DNA of 34,434 bases from JAADHG01 sp964418645 (GCA_964418645.1 CAYQME010000025.1:1-34434), one strand, 5' to 3'; positions 1 through 9,414 are shown, counted from the first letter of the stretch. Numbers and translations: made by a program. The notes: a model not told the origin generated them from the letters alone.

Positions 1-485
1 CTTTTGCTGACAAAGAAGGCTTTAGTTTAACATATAATAAAAGTGATGATGAAGATGAAGATGATGAAGATGAAGATGATGAAGAGAACAATCTTCTTCC
101 TTATGCAGACAGAGAACGTGAAAATGCAAAACAAATGATTACAGGTGCTATATTTAAAACCAAAGTAGATAACACACATCCCATGGCATTTGGATATTCT
201 AACACCTATTTTACAATCAAACTTGGAAGTACTGCATACAGCTTACTAGATGGTGGATATAATGTGGTACATATTGGTAACAACCCAATGAAAGTATCGG
301 GTTTTGCTGGAAATGAGGCTATGAAGAAACTAAATAATTCACTTGTTTTTGGAGAGGACAGAATGGGACAAGGAAGTATTATTTATATGGTTGATAATAC
401 CATGTTTAGAAGCTTTTGGGAAAATGGCAAACTGTTTTTAGTCAATGCTATTTTCTTTGTGAATAATAATGCCTACGAATTATAA
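1..485 (+). CDS. C-terminal end of an M14-type zinc carboxypeptidase-like protein (5' end outside window)
   Basis: The reading frame is open from base 3 to the TAA at 483-485, so the gene starts before the window. The visible 160 residues begin with an acidic run of Asp and Glu coded by a repeated GATGATGAAGATGAA unit (about 43-86). The C-terminal part contains GQGSIIYMVDNTMFRSFWENGK followed by a hydrophobic end, a tail I associate with large secreted M14-family carboxypeptidases of flavobacteria, which carry a glutamine-amidotransferase-like C-terminal domain. The catalytic HxxE...H region lies outside the window, so the activity cannot be confirmed here. A 110-bp gap separates it from the M16 peptidase gene on the same strand. 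The family call is from memory of the tail sequence. Confidence 0.6.
   Translation, partial: FADKEGFSLTYNKSDDEDEDDEDEDDEENNLLPYADRERENAKQMITGAIFKTKVDNTHPMAFGYSNTYFTIKLGSTAYSLLDGGYNVVHIGNNPMKVSGFAGNEAMKKLNNSLVFGEDRMGQGSIIYMVDNTMFRSFWENGKLFLVNAIFFVNNNAYEL
43..87 (+). repeat. In-frame 15-bp tandem repeat coding for an Asp/Glu run
   Basis: The unit GATGATGAAGATGAA is repeated almost exactly about 2.7 times in frame with the carboxypeptidase-like gene, coding DDEDE repeats. The 15-bp period is a multiple of three, so copy-number change would alter the length of the acidic linker without breaking the frame. Confidence 0.75.
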
Positions 486-595
486 AATTAAAAATTGTAT
501 CTCGTGAAACATTAATAATTAATGGCCTAATATCCAAGGAAATAATTATATGGATGTAGCACATATAGTAAACCGTAAATAAAAATATAAAACAC

Positions 596-3439
596 ATGAA
601 ACTACTTAAAATCAAGTACCTATTTGTCATTCTTTTTATAACACTTGTCTCGTGTAAAAAAGACGCTGACACGACCGAATTTAAGGTTGCTTTTGAAACC
701 TTCACATTAGATAATGGTTTACAAGTTATTTTTCATATTGACCGTTCAGACCCAGTAGTTGCAGTTGCACTTACTAGTCATGTAGGTTCCGCCAGAGAAG
801 TTGAAGGAAGAACAGGATTTGCCCATTTATTTGAGCATTTATTGTTTTTAGAATCAGAGAACCTTGGTAAGGGAGGACTTGATAAAATGAGTGCACGTAT
901 TGGTGGTTCAGGGGCTAATGGCTCTACCAGTAGAGATCGTACCAATTATTTTCAAACAGTACCAAAAGATGCACTCGAAAAAATGATATGGGCCGAAGCA
1001 GATAAATTAGGCTTTTTCATCAATACCGTTACCGAACCTGTACTTGCCAAAGAAAAGCAAGTGGTTAAAAATGAAAAAAGACAAAGTGTAGATAATCGCC
1101 CATATGGACATACTTTTTATGTGATTGACAAAAACCTATACCCCGAAAATCATCCCTATAGTTGGGAAGTTATTGGTTCGCTAGAAGATTTACAAAATGC
1201 AACACTTCAAGATGTCAAGGATTTTTACAATCGCTGGTATGTGCCAAATAATGTAACACTTACTATTGCAGGCGATTTTGATACTGCACAAGCTAAAGCT
1301 TGGGTTGAAAAATATTTTAATGAAATACATCGAGGCGAAGATATTCCTAAAATGGAAAAACAGTCTGTACAGCTTTCTGAAACTACAAAATTGTACTACG
1401 AAGATAACTTTGCTCGCTTACCACAATTGACCTTAACATGGCCATCAGTTTATCAATACCATCCAGATGCTTATGCTTTAGAAGTATTATCCAGCTATTT
1501 ATCGGAAAGTAAAGGTGCACCTTTATACAAAGTTTTGGTTGAAGAGCATCAATTAACCGATGCTGTTACTATGTTTCAATACGGTTCTGAAATTGCAGGT
1601 CAGTTTATGTTACAAGTCACAGCATTTAACAACACCAATTTAGACAACGTACAAAGTGCAATAAACACCGCTTTTGCAAAATTTGAAGTAGAAGGTATTT
1701 CACAAAAAGATTTAGATCGCATTAAAGCAGGACAAGAAACCAGTTTTTACAATGGTTTGTCAAGCGTATTAGGTAAAGGATTTCAGTTAGCACAATATGA
1801 AATTTTCGCAGGTGACCCCGGATTTATTAATGAGGATGTGAAACATATTTTAGCAGTTACAACTAATGATGTTATGAGGGTTTATAATTCTTATATAAAA
1901 AACCAAAACTATATAGCTACTAGTTTTGTGCCAAAAGGTGCTGTAAATTTAGCCCTTCAAGATTCTAAATTAGCACAAATTTTAGAAGAAAAAATAGTAG
2001 AAGGAGCCGAAGATACGTTTGATGCGAGTATTGCTGCTACCTTCGAAAAAACATCATCTAGCTTTGACCGTTCTGTTGAGCCTCCTTACGGCGAAAGTCC
2101 AGACGTAAAAGTTCCTGAAGTCTGGAAAGAAACATTATCCTCAGGATTACATTTGTTTGGTATTGAGAATAATGAAGTGCCCTTAGTACAATTTAGAATA
2201 CAAATTAAAGGGGGAATGCTTTTAGAAGACACAAATAAAATAGGGATTTCAAACTTATTAGCCGAAATGCTTACCAAAGGCACAAAGAACAAAACACCAC
2301 AACAACTAGAAGATACCATTGAAAGTTTAGGAGCTTCAATTAATGCAAGTTCAACGGATGAATCTATTATCATTTCTGGAAATACATTAGCCAAAAACTA
2401 TGATGCGACTATAAAACTTGTAACCGAAATTTTGTTAGAACCACGATGGGATCTTAAAGAATTTGAGTTGTTAAAACAAAGTACATTAAGCCAAATTCAG
2501 CGCCAAAAAGGAAATCCAAATAGTATTGCTGCGAATGCTTATGCAAAACTTATTTATGGCGACAATCATATTTTATCTCATAATAATATGGGTACAACAA
2601 CCTCTGTGAATGATATAACTATAGAGGATTTACAAAATTATTACCAACACTACATATCCCCTACGGTTACAAATTTTCATGTGGTTGGTGATATTACACA
2701 ACAAAAGGTAAGCCATTCGTTAGCGAGTTTAAATACTAATTGGGAAGCCAAAGATGTTACATTCCCAGAAATTGCAACGCCAACTGCACCTGAAAGTTCT
2801 AAAGTTTATTTTTATGATGTTCCAGGAGCAAAACAATCGGTAATCAGGTTTGGGTATCCTGCACTATCGGCTACAGATGCCGATTATTACAAAGTACAAA
2901 TAATGAATTATCGTCTTGGTGGTGGTGGTTTTGCATCTCAACTTACACAACAATTACGTGAAGGTAAAGGCTATACTTATGGCATTCGGTCTAGTTTTTC
3001 AGGCACAACCCATAAAGGTCCTTTTACCATATCAAGTGGAGTGCGTAGTAACGTGACTCTAGAATCTGCTAGTTTGGTTAAAGACATCGTATCTCAATAT
3101 GGCAAAAATTATAATGAAAACGATTTGGAAATTACCAAAGGCTTTATGATTAAAAGCAATGCCAGAGCATTTGAAACCATGCGTTCAAAATTGAGAATGT
3201 TAAGCAATATTAGCAATTACAACCTTCCTGATGACTATGCAAAGCAACGTGAAGCTATTGTAAAAATTATGACTGTTGCTGATATTAAAAAGCTCACCGA
3301 AAAATACTTAAACATTAATAGAATGAATTATCTGGTAGTTGGTGATGCTGCTACACAAATGGAAAAACTAGAAGTCCTTGGCTTTGGCAAACCAATATTG
3401 TTAAATGAGGTAGAAAAGCAAACGAATTTGGATAATTAA
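596..3439 (+). CDS. M16 family metallopeptidase, two-domain lipoprotein
   Basis: This 947-residue protein has a lipoprotein signal (MKLLKIKYLF..., lipobox LVSC with the acylated Cys at 20), so it is probably anchored in the envelope. The N-terminal half is a catalytic M16 domain: the inverted zinc motif HLFEH lies at 77-81 (ligands H77 and H81, catalytic E80), and NEKRQ near 159-163 supplies the expected third ligand, E160. The second half (about 510-930) is a second M16-like domain without HxxEH; it has the GKGYTYGIRS stretch typical of the substrate-binding half. The length fits two fused ~450-residue halves, which close around a peptide substrate. It lies 11 bp before the hydrolase gene at 3451 and is probably co-transcribed with it. 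The substrate cannot be read from sequence. Confidence 0.92.
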   Translation: MKLLKIKYLFVILFITLVSCKKDADTTEFKVAFETFTLDNGLQVIFHIDRSDPVVAVALTSHVGSAREVEGRTGFAHLFEHLLFLESENLGKGGLDKMSARIGGSGANGSTSRDRTNYFQTVPKDALEKMIWAEADKLGFFINTVTEPVLAKEKQVVKNEKRQSVDNRPYGHTFYVIDKNLYPENHPYSWEVIGSLEDLQNATLQDVKDFYNRWYVPNNVTLTIAGDFDTAQAKAWVEKYFNEIHRGEDIPKMEKQSVQLSETTKLYYEDNFARLPQLTLTWPSVYQYHPDAYALEVLSSYLSESKGAPLYKVLVEEHQLTDAVTMFQYGSEIAGQFMLQVTAFNNTNLDNVQSAINTAFAKFEVEGISQKDLDRIKAGQETSFYNGLSSVLGKGFQLAQYEIFAGDPGFINEDVKHILAVTTNDVMRVYNSYIKNQNYIATSFVPKGAVNLALQDSKLAQILEEKIVEGAEDTFDASIAATFEKTSSSFDRSVEPPYGESPDVKVPEVWKETLSSGLHLFGIENNEVPLVQFRIQIKGGMLLEDTNKIGISNLLAEMLTKGTKNKTPQQLEDTIESLGASINASSTDESIIISGNTLAKNYDATIKLVTEILLEPRWDLKEFELLKQSTLSQIQRQKGNPNSIAANAYAKLIYGDNHILSHNNMGTTTSVNDITIEDLQNYYQHYISPTVTNFHVVGDITQQKVSHSLASLNTNWEAKDVTFPEIATPTAPESSKVYFYDVPGAKQSVIRFGYPALSATDADYYKVQIMNYRLGGGGFASQLTQQLREGKGYTYGIRSSFSGTTHKGPFTISSGVRSNVTLESASLVKDIVSQYGKNYNENDLEITKGFMIKSNARAFETMRSKLRMLSNISNYNLPDDYAKQREAIVKIMTVADIKKLTEKYLNINRMNYLVVGDAATQMEKLEVLGFGKPILLNEVEKQTNLDN

Positions 3440-3450
3440 ATTATAACATC

Positions 3451-4338
3451 ATGAGAACACTAAAGAAAGAAGACATAAATCAAGAGGTTTTTGACCTTTA
3501 TGATGACTATGCACACAGCAAAATAAACAGACGACAATTTGTTGAAAAATTATCACTATATGCAATTGGTGGTCTTACTGTAAGCTCACTTATGAGTTTC
3601 ATGATGCCTGATTATATCAATAAATTACAAATACAACCAAATGATCCCGAACTAGATTCAGGCTATATTGAATACGAATCTCCAAATGGAGGAGGAATCA
3701 TAAAGGCCTTGTTATCTCAGCCAGCTGGAAATAAATCCAAACTTCCTGGAATTATTGTGGTACATGAAAATCGTGGGCTTAATCCACATATAGAAGATGT
3801 TGGCAGGCGAGCTGCTCTTGAAGGTTTTATTTCATTAGCACCAGATGCTTTATCACCATTAGGAGGTTATCCTGGTACTGATGATGAGGGTAGAACAATG
3901 CAACGAAAACGTAATCGAGGCGAAATGTTAGAAGATTTTATTGCAGCATACATCTATTTAAGTAAACATCCAAACTGTAACAGAAATATAGGAGTAGTTG
4001 GTTTTTGTTTTGGTGGTGGAATATCAAACATGATGGCTGTCCGTATCCCTGACTTAAAAGCGGCAGTTCCTTTTTATGGTAGACAACCAAAAGATGAAGA
4101 TGTACCAAAAATACATGCTGCTTTATTATTACATTATGCAGGCTTGGACACTAGAGTAAATGCTGGGTGGCCAGATTATGAAACTGCCTTAAAAGCCAAC
4201 AATAAAGAATATATGGCATATATATATCCAAATGTTAACCATGGTTTTCATAACGACACTACACCTCGTTATGATAAAGCTGCAGCCACTTTAGCATGGC
4301 ATCGAACTATTGATTTTTTTAAAGAGAAACTAAAATAA
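3451..4338 (+). CDS. Dienelactone hydrolase family protein with Tat-like N-terminus
   Basis: The 295-residue protein has an alpha/beta-hydrolase core of the dienelactone hydrolase type. The nucleophile elbow is GFCFGG with C186, and the other triad members are likely D233 (GLDTRV) and H264 (NHGF). E106 in HENRGL matches the Glu that contacts the Cys in this family. The first 70 residues are an extension with NRRQF at 26-30 followed by a hydrophobic stretch to about 52, which looks like a twin-arginine export signal or membrane anchor. Family members hydrolyse cyclic esters and lactones, but the physiological substrate here is unknown. The start lies 11 bp after the M16 stop codon. Confidence 0.87.
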   Translation: MRTLKKEDINQEVFDLYDDYAHSKINRRQFVEKLSLYAIGGLTVSSLMSFMMPDYINKLQIQPNDPELDSGYIEYESPNGGGIIKALLSQPAGNKSKLPGIIVVHENRGLNPHIEDVGRRAALEGFISLAPDALSPLGGYPGTDDEGRTMQRKRNRGEMLEDFIAAYIYLSKHPNCNRNIGVVGFCFGGGISNMMAVRIPDLKAAVPFYGRQPKDEDVPKIHAALLLHYAGLDTRVNAGWPDYETALKANNKEYMAYIYPNVNHGFHNDTTPRYDKAAATLAWHRTIDFFKEKLK

Positions 4339-4564
4339 TTACTTATGATGACACAATGCATAATTAATTAAAAAAGTAGCATACTTCATATAAATAAACC
4401 TTATATTTTTTTATAGTTCAGAGATTCCTTGGGTGAAACTAATGAAACTTACTAAAAAGAATGAATAAATATTTAGAATTTTAAAACTGTTAAATTCTGA
4501 TATATTTAAAGTTAAAAAGCAAATATTCAGTATCTTAAGCTATCTTTCTAAATCATATTTCGTT

Positions 4565-4591
4565 ATGAAAAAAAAACAGCAAAAAAAATGA
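4565..4591 (+). other. Eight-codon A-rich frame overlapping the start of the 4588 gene
   Basis: ATG at 4565 opens a frame reading MKKKQQKK and stopping at TGA 4589-4591, which overlaps the ATG of the next gene (ATGA). It contains runs of nine and eight A residues. It could be a translationally coupled leader, a slippage site, or a sequencing or assembly deletion of one A in the true signal-peptide n-region. Confidence 0.4.
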
Positions 4592-5874
4592 TAAAATATA
4601 TTAATCCTTTAGTAGTTATTATTGTTTTATTAGGAGTTAATCTTAATACTCATGCTTCAATTTTACTTCAAGAAGATAAGCAGCAAAACACCCAATCATA
4701 TATAGAATTCAAAGGTGTTATAAAAGACAGTAATACCAAAACACCATTAGCATTTGCTGATCTTACAGTAAATGGCTCTAATATTAGAACTGTTACCAAT
4801 AGAGAAGGAAAATTTTTACTCAAAGTTCCAAACAACCAATTGGATAAAAAAGTTACCATTACGCTTTTAGGCTATGAAACAAAGGAAATCTTATTTAAGG
4901 ATTTAAAAGAAAAGAATAACAAAATTAAACTTAATATTTCAATTACTCAATTATCACAAATTAATATTAACGTTCCAAAAAATGCTGAAGCTTTGGTGAA
5001 AGCCGCAGTAAATAGAGCAAGTGAATACTACCAAAGTGAGCAAACTATAATGACCGCATTTTATAGAGAGACCATAAAAAAACGTAAAAAAAATGCATCT
5101 TTGTCTGAAGCTGTTGTAAAGATTTATAAACAACCCTATATATCAAAAAAAAATGATGGCATCAAGCTTATTAAGTCCCGCAAGAACACCAACTACTCTA
5201 GGCTAGATACACTAGCGCTAAAGCTTCAAGGTGGTCCGTTTAGTACGCTTTATGCCGATATTGTAAAATATCCTGAATTTATTTTTACAGAAGACACATT
5301 TCCATATTATGAGTTTAATTTTGAGCCTTCTACCGAGATTAATAACCGACAGGTATATGTTGTAAAATTCCAACAACTTGATAATGTAGTATCTCCATTT
5401 TATTACGGCAAATTATATATTGACGCTGAAACCTTTGCATTAACAAGTGCCATTTATAGTCTTAATGTAGAAAATAGAGAACAAGCTACGGCATTGTTTG
5501 TGCGTAAAAAACCTAGAAAAGTTACTGTTTACCCAATTAAAGCAAATTATAGAGTTGACTATAAATCTAAAAACGGAAAGTGGTATTATGGCTATAGCAA
5601 CATCCAATTAGCCTTTAAGGTAAAGTGGAAAAACAAGCTTTTTAGTAGTAACTATACATTAGATATTGAAATGGCAATAACCGATTGGGAGGAAAACATT
5701 ACTGAAAAACTTAAGCCTAAACACGGTTTAAAACCCTCGGTAATTTTAAGTGATGAAGCTTCCGGGTTTTCAGATCCTGAGTTTTGGGGAAAATACAATA
5801 TAATAGAACCAGAAAAATCTATAGAATCTGCCATAAATAAAATAATAAAACAGCTTAAAAAAGTAAAGCCTTAA
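4588..5874 (+). CDS. Carboxypeptidase-regulatory-like domain protein, secreted, function unknown
   Basis: The 428-residue protein starts with a hydrophobic signal segment (residues 5-19, cleavage probably near THAS), followed by a CarboxypepD_reg-like beta-sandwich at about 40-115 (GVIKDSNTKTPLAFADL...TNREGKFLL...LLGYETKE). The remaining 300 residues look like a periplasmic or outer-membrane-associated domain rich in beta-strands and aromatic residues; I recognise the pattern from flavobacterial proteins without known function. An 8-codon reading frame (4565-4591) ends in a TGA that overlaps this ATG, and one extra A in its A-tracts would fuse the two and give a longer basic signal peptide. 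The 249 bp upstream hold no gene; it ends 4 bp into the convergent rimO gene. Confidence 0.75.
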   Translation: MIKYINPLVVIIVLLGVNLNTHASILLQEDKQQNTQSYIEFKGVIKDSNTKTPLAFADLTVNGSNIRTVTNREGKFLLKVPNNQLDKKVTITLLGYETKEILFKDLKEKNNKIKLNISITQLSQININVPKNAEALVKAAVNRASEYYQSEQTIMTAFYRETIKKRKKNASLSEAVVKIYKQPYISKKNDGIKLIKSRKNTNYSRLDTLALKLQGGPFSTLYADIVKYPEFIFTEDTFPYYEFNFEPSTEINNRQVYVVKFQQLDNVVSPFYYGKLYIDAETFALTSAIYSLNVENREQATALFVRKKPRKVTVYPIKANYRVDYKSKNGKWYYGYSNIQLAFKVKWKNKLFSSNYTLDIEMAITDWEENITEKLKPKHGLKPSVILSDEASGFSDPEFWGKYNIIEPEKSIESAINKIIKQLKKVKP

Positions 5875-7172
5875 ACCATTTCTCCATAAAGGTCAAAGTC
5901 GGCAGCATCAGTAATTTTTACAGTAGCGAACTCTCCTGTTTTTAAATAGGTTTTTGTAGCATCAATAAGGACTTCATTATCTACATCGGGAGAATCATAT
6001 TCAGTACGTCCTACAAAATAATCGCCCTCTTTTCTATCAATAACCACTTTAAAGATCTTCCCTATTTTTTCTTGGTTGAGTTCCCACGAAATTTGCGATT
6101 GTAATTCCATGATGTCGTTAGCACGTTGTTGTTTTACCTCTTCTGGCACATCGTCTTTTAAATTGTAGGCGTGTGTATTCTCTTCGTGCGAATATGTAAA
6201 ACAGCCCAATCGCTCAAAACGCATCTCTTTTACCCAATTTTTAAGCTCTTGAAAATGTGCTTCGGTTTCTCCTGGATATCCAACAATTAAAGTTGTTCTA
6301 ATCGTCATCTCAGGAACTTTAGCACGAAACTCTTTAATAAGTTTTGTAGTTTTCGCTTTGGTCGTTCCACGACGCATACTTTTTAAAAGTACATCAGAAA
6401 TATGTTGCAACGGAATATCTAAATAGTTGCATATTTTTGGTTCTCTTTGCATTACATCTAATACATCTAAAGGGAATCCTGTTGGAAAGGCATAATGCAA
6501 ACGAATCCATTCAATACCATCAACTTTCACAAGGGCTTCAAGCAATTCGGCAAGGTTTCGTTTTTTATATAAATCTAAACCATAATAGGTTAAATCTTGT
6601 GCAATTAAAATCAGTTCCTTTACACCTTTGGCTGCTAATTTTTCAGCTTCAATGACAATTTCTTCAATAGGTGTCGATTTGTGCTTACCACGCATTAAAG
6701 GAATGGCACAAAAACTGCAAGGTCTGTTACAACCTTCAGCAATTTTTAAATATGCATAATTTTTTGGTGTTGTAGTTAAACGTTCACCTATTAATTCGTG
6801 TCTATAATCGGCTTCGAGGGCTTTAAGCAAATTAGGTAATTCTGTAGTGCCAAAGTATTGATCTACATCGGGAATTTCTTTTTCTAAATCTGGCTTGTAA
6901 CGTTCGCTTAAACATCCGGTCACAAAAACCTTATCAACATCTCCCTCTTCTTTCTTTTGAAGATATTCTAAAATTGTATTAACACTCTCTTCCTTAGCAT
7001 TATTAATAAAACCGCAAGTGTTAATCACTACAATATTACCTTCTTCTTCGTGAACAACATCTTTATTATTAGCTTTAAGTTGCCCCATAAGCACTTCACT
7101 ATCATACACGTTTTTTGAGCAACCAAGAGTTACAACATTGATTTTATTTTTTTTGAGTGATTTTGTTCTCAT
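5871..7172 (-). CDS. rimO: Ribosomal protein S12 methylthiotransferase RimO
   Basis: This radical-SAM enzyme adds a methylthio group to the conserved Asp of ribosomal protein S12. The 433 residues show the family layout: an N-terminal UPF0004/MTTase domain with the three cluster-binding Cys (C18 in TLGCSKN, C53 in NTCGF, C87 in VTGCLSERY), a radical-SAM domain with C148, C152 and C155 (CNRPCSFC), and a TRAM domain in the last 60 or so residues. LGCSKN and the pattern GCNRPCSFCAIPLMRGKHKS favour RimO over the tRNA enzyme MiaB. Its stop overlaps that of the convergent 4588 gene by 4 bp. A TATCTTTG box lies 18-25 bp before the start. Confidence 0.95.
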   Translation of the reverse strand: MRTKSLKKNKINVVTLGCSKNVYDSEVLMGQLKANNKDVVHEEEGNIVVINTCGFINNAKEESVNTILEYLQKKEEGDVDKVFVTGCLSERYKPDLEKEIPDVDQYFGTTELPNLLKALEADYRHELIGERLTTTPKNYAYLKIAEGCNRPCSFCAIPLMRGKHKSTPIEEIVIEAEKLAAKGVKELILIAQDLTYYGLDLYKKRNLAELLEALVKVDGIEWIRLHYAFPTGFPLDVLDVMQREPKICNYLDIPLQHISDVLLKSMRRGTTKAKTTKLIKEFRAKVPEMTIRTTLIVGYPGETEAHFQELKNWVKEMRFERLGCFTYSHEENTHAYNLKDDVPEEVKQQRANDIMELQSQISWELNQEKIGKIFKVVIDRKEGDYFVGRTEYDSPDVDNEVLIDATKTYLKTGEFATVKITDAADFDLYGEMV

Positions 7173-7189
7173 GCCTTAATTTTGGTTTG

Positions 7190-7197
7190 CAAAGATA
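7190..7197 (-). promoter_or_regulatory. Putative vegetative -7 box (TAnnTTTG) for rimO
   Basis: Read on the minus strand, TATCTTTG followed by C matches the Bacteroidota -7 consensus TAnnTTTG. It is 17 bp upstream of the rimO start and would give a short leader of roughly 10 nt. No clear TTTG was found about 19 bp further upstream, so only half the promoter is supported. Confidence 0.4.
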
Positions 7198-7225
7198 TAA
7201 CCAATTTTAGCAATAGCTGATACGA

Positions 7226-8854
7226 TTAGTTATAATTTACTGGAGCCACTCGTTTTTTAGATGATTGCTCATAAACATAAGCCCATTCTAGCAAACTCTT
7301 TTCACTTAATGGTTTAGAAATAAATGTTAAGCCTCTAGGACGTCCATTTTCTCTATAGCCCATCGGAACTGTTACGGCTGGATACTCTGCAGCGGCTGCA
7401 TAGCCTGCATGAAAGTTATTAATTGACAAAAATCCATCTAATTGTTGCTCATTTGAAGGTGTATCAAAATACAATCTACTTTTTGTTTTTAAATCTGTTT
7501 TAATCGAATCTAGATATTGTAAATTTCCTGGATCTGCCACAATGCCTTTAAAAAGTCTTTGTCCGTAAGGTGCTCGATTAACAGAATCGAGATTATTATA
7601 GTCTATAACTTCTTGTACCGATGCTACCTGTATATTTTTAGATGTATACGTATCTAAATATACTGGTAAGTCTTTCCTCATATCGAGGTTCAATAAGTTA
7701 ATAAAGCCAGAACGGTTTACTTCTATTTCATTAACTTCCACAACTTCGGCGCCATTATCTATTAGCACTTTTATAGCTGCTACATATAACGAATCGTCCA
7801 TAAATCGTTTAAAAGCACCAAATCGTTTTCCTTCAATACTACTATCTGACAGTGATTTCGAATAACCTTTTATTTGACGCTTTATTGATTTGGAATCTGA
7901 ATCATCAAAACCACTCATCGCGTCTAAAAGTATCGCATTATCAATCACATATTTAGTCATCGGGCCAGGGGTATCTAAGGTTGAAGATATTGGTACAATA
8001 CCACTTCTACTTAATAATCCTATGGTTGGTTTTAAGCCTACTATAGAGTTTGAACTTGATGGCGAGAGGATAGAACCTGATGTTTCACTTCCTACTGCTC
8101 CAGCACTAAAATTTGCGGCTACAGAAACGCCACTACCTGAACTTGAGCCTCCTGTATCCATCGTTCTTCTACCATATGGATTTAAGGTTTGCCCTCCAAT
8201 GGCACTATAACCACTTGGACAGTCGCCACAAAAGAAATATGCCCACTCGCTTAAATTAGCTTTCCCTAAAATAAGTGCGCCATTACTTTTTAAACGTGCG
8301 GTAATAAATGCATCTTCTACAGTATTTCCTTGTAAAGCTACAGCTCCTGCCGTTGTTGGCATACTAGCTGCATTTATATTATCCTTTAAAAGAATTGGCA
8401 TTCCAAAAATAGGATATTTAAGCTTTTTGTTACGAAATTCTTTGTCTTTTTGTTTTGCTTGACTTATCACTTTAGGATTCAAGGTAATAACAGAATTTAA
8501 CGAAAGAGGGTTTAACCTGTCAAATTTTCTAATTCGATACAAATAAAATTTAGTAAGCTTTTCGTAACTTAAATTACCGTCAACGATGTGTTTTTGAAGT
8601 GTAGGGATATCTTGCTCTAAAACTAGTGGCTTTAAACTATTATATGTTTTTTCTGTAAAATCTTTTAATTCTTTATTAAAAGGGTTCCATAAGTCATCTT
8701 TTCTAATATATCTAGAATCTAATACACGAAACTCTCTAAAATCGGTTGAGTCTTTAACAACTGGAGGAATTTCTCTCTCTGTGACAGCATCTGTTGACTT
8801 ATTATTACAAGAAAGAATTAATGTAACTAGAAATAAATATAAAATTTTAAGCAT
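7226..8854 (-). CDS. Amidase-signature-family enzyme, lipoprotein
   Basis: The 542-residue protein has a lipoprotein signal (lipobox LILSC, Cys16) and a full amidase-signature domain. The Lys-cisSer-Ser triad is recognisable: K157 in ILLKDNI, the Ser-rich GGSSSGSG at 235-242, and the nucleophile S261 in GSETSGSI. The C-terminal YPAVTVPMGY and RPRGLTF stretches are typical of the family. Lipoprotein export argues against a role in Glu-tRNA amidotransfer (GatA) and for hydrolysis of amides in the periplasm; the substrate is unknown. The next gene downstream (rimO) is 53 bp away on the same strand, but a promoter-like box in that gap suggests separate transcription. Confidence 0.9.
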   Translation of the reverse strand: MLKILYLFLVTLILSCNNKSTDAVTEREIPPVVKDSTDFREFRVLDSRYIRKDDLWNPFNKELKDFTEKTYNSLKPLVLEQDIPTLQKHIVDGNLSYEKLTKFYLYRIRKFDRLNPLSLNSVITLNPKVISQAKQKDKEFRNKKLKYPIFGMPILLKDNINAASMPTTAGAVALQGNTVEDAFITARLKSNGALILGKANLSEWAYFFCGDCPSGYSAIGGQTLNPYGRRTMDTGGSSSGSGVSVAANFSAGAVGSETSGSILSPSSSNSIVGLKPTIGLLSRSGIVPISSTLDTPGPMTKYVIDNAILLDAMSGFDDSDSKSIKRQIKGYSKSLSDSSIEGKRFGAFKRFMDDSLYVAAIKVLIDNGAEVVEVNEIEVNRSGFINLLNLDMRKDLPVYLDTYTSKNIQVASVQEVIDYNNLDSVNRAPYGQRLFKGIVADPGNLQYLDSIKTDLKTKSRLYFDTPSNEQQLDGFLSINNFHAGYAAAAEYPAVTVPMGYRENGRPRGLTFISKPLSEKSLLEWAYVYEQSSKKRVAPVNYN

Positions 8855-8910
8855 AATTAGTGTTTTGCACTAAAATAGTAAAAAATGGGATGTCAAAAGT
8901 AAAACTTTGG

Positions 8911-8930
8911 ATTCCTGCCTAAGTAGGAAT
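8911..8930. repeat. REP-like palindrome (R1)
   Basis: ATTCCTGC-CTAA-GTAGGAAT forms an 8-bp stem with one G-T wobble and a 4-nt loop, in the context GGATTCCTGC...GGAATGACA. It lies 15 bp downstream of the SRPBCC stop codon (minus strand) and resembles six other palindromes in the window. Confidence 0.7.
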
Positions 8931-8944
8931 GACAGATAATCTGT

Positions 8945-9373
8945 TTAATTTCTTTCTGCAAAAGGAACAATGTCTCCTTTTTCAAGATAGTTTTTTAATC
9001 CATTGAGTAACATTGCCCAACAAAAAGATGACTGTTTAAACTCTTGGTTATCGATTATCCAATTTGTATGACTAAACATGACTATCGTACCATTGTTTTC
9101 AGGTTTTAATTCAAAACCAAATGTGGTAGGACTCCAATCATCATCAGATTTTGTCATTTTTAAATGAAATGATTCATTTGATTTTACTTGAGATACTTTA
9201 CAATACCAATTGTAATCATCGGTAAAATTTAGATTGTATTCTGAATCTAATTCTGGTACACCAGAGCTTTTTAATGTCCACCAATTGTCTAGATGCTTGG
9301 GTAAAGACACAGCATCAAACACCTCTTTTGGAGAAGCTTTAATATGAAGATTATGATATATGTTGAAACTCAT
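8945..9373 (-). CDS. SRPBCC (START/AHSA1-like) domain protein
   Basis: The 142-residue protein begins MSFNIYHNLHIKASPKEVFDAV, the usual opening of an AHSA1-like SRPBCC domain, and shows LPKHLDNWWT, the central beta-sheet segments, and a long C-terminal helix with CWAMLLNGLKNYLEKG. These folds hold a hydrophobic ligand cavity; members without catalytic residues often have no assigned substrate. I chose the ATG at 9373 because the domain begins there. A longer frame to 9427 would run through a degenerate palindrome (9387-9414) and add residues unlike the family. It follows ftsY by 63 bp on the same strand and may be co-transcribed with it. Confidence 0.8.
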   Translation of the reverse strand: MSFNIYHNLHIKASPKEVFDAVSLPKHLDNWWTLKSSGVPELDSEYNLNFTDDYNWYCKVSQVKSNESFHLKMTKSDDDWSPTTFGFELKPENNGTIVMFSHTNWIIDNQEFKQSSFCWAMLLNGLKNYLEKGDIVPFAERN

Positions 9374-9386
9374 ACACAAAAAATGG

Positions 9387-9414
9387 AGTCCTACCTCTGG
9401 TATTGAGGCAGACT
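9387..9414. repeat. Degenerate inverted repeat between ftsY and the SRPBCC gene
   Basis: AGTC...CCTC at 9387-9397 pairs with GAGG...GACT at 9405-9414, with unpaired bases between the two short stems. It may be a decayed member of the palindrome family found elsewhere in the window, or a 5'-leader hairpin of the SRPBCC gene. Confidence 0.35.

Noticed and set aside
43..87. Tandem repeats as a possible CRISPR array
   Set aside because: The units are contiguous without spacers and are in frame with a protein.
7890..8210. Open frame on the plus strand opposite the amidase gene
   Set aside because: It lies wholly inside a clear minus-strand amidase, has no recognisable protein features, and its composition follows the opposite gene.
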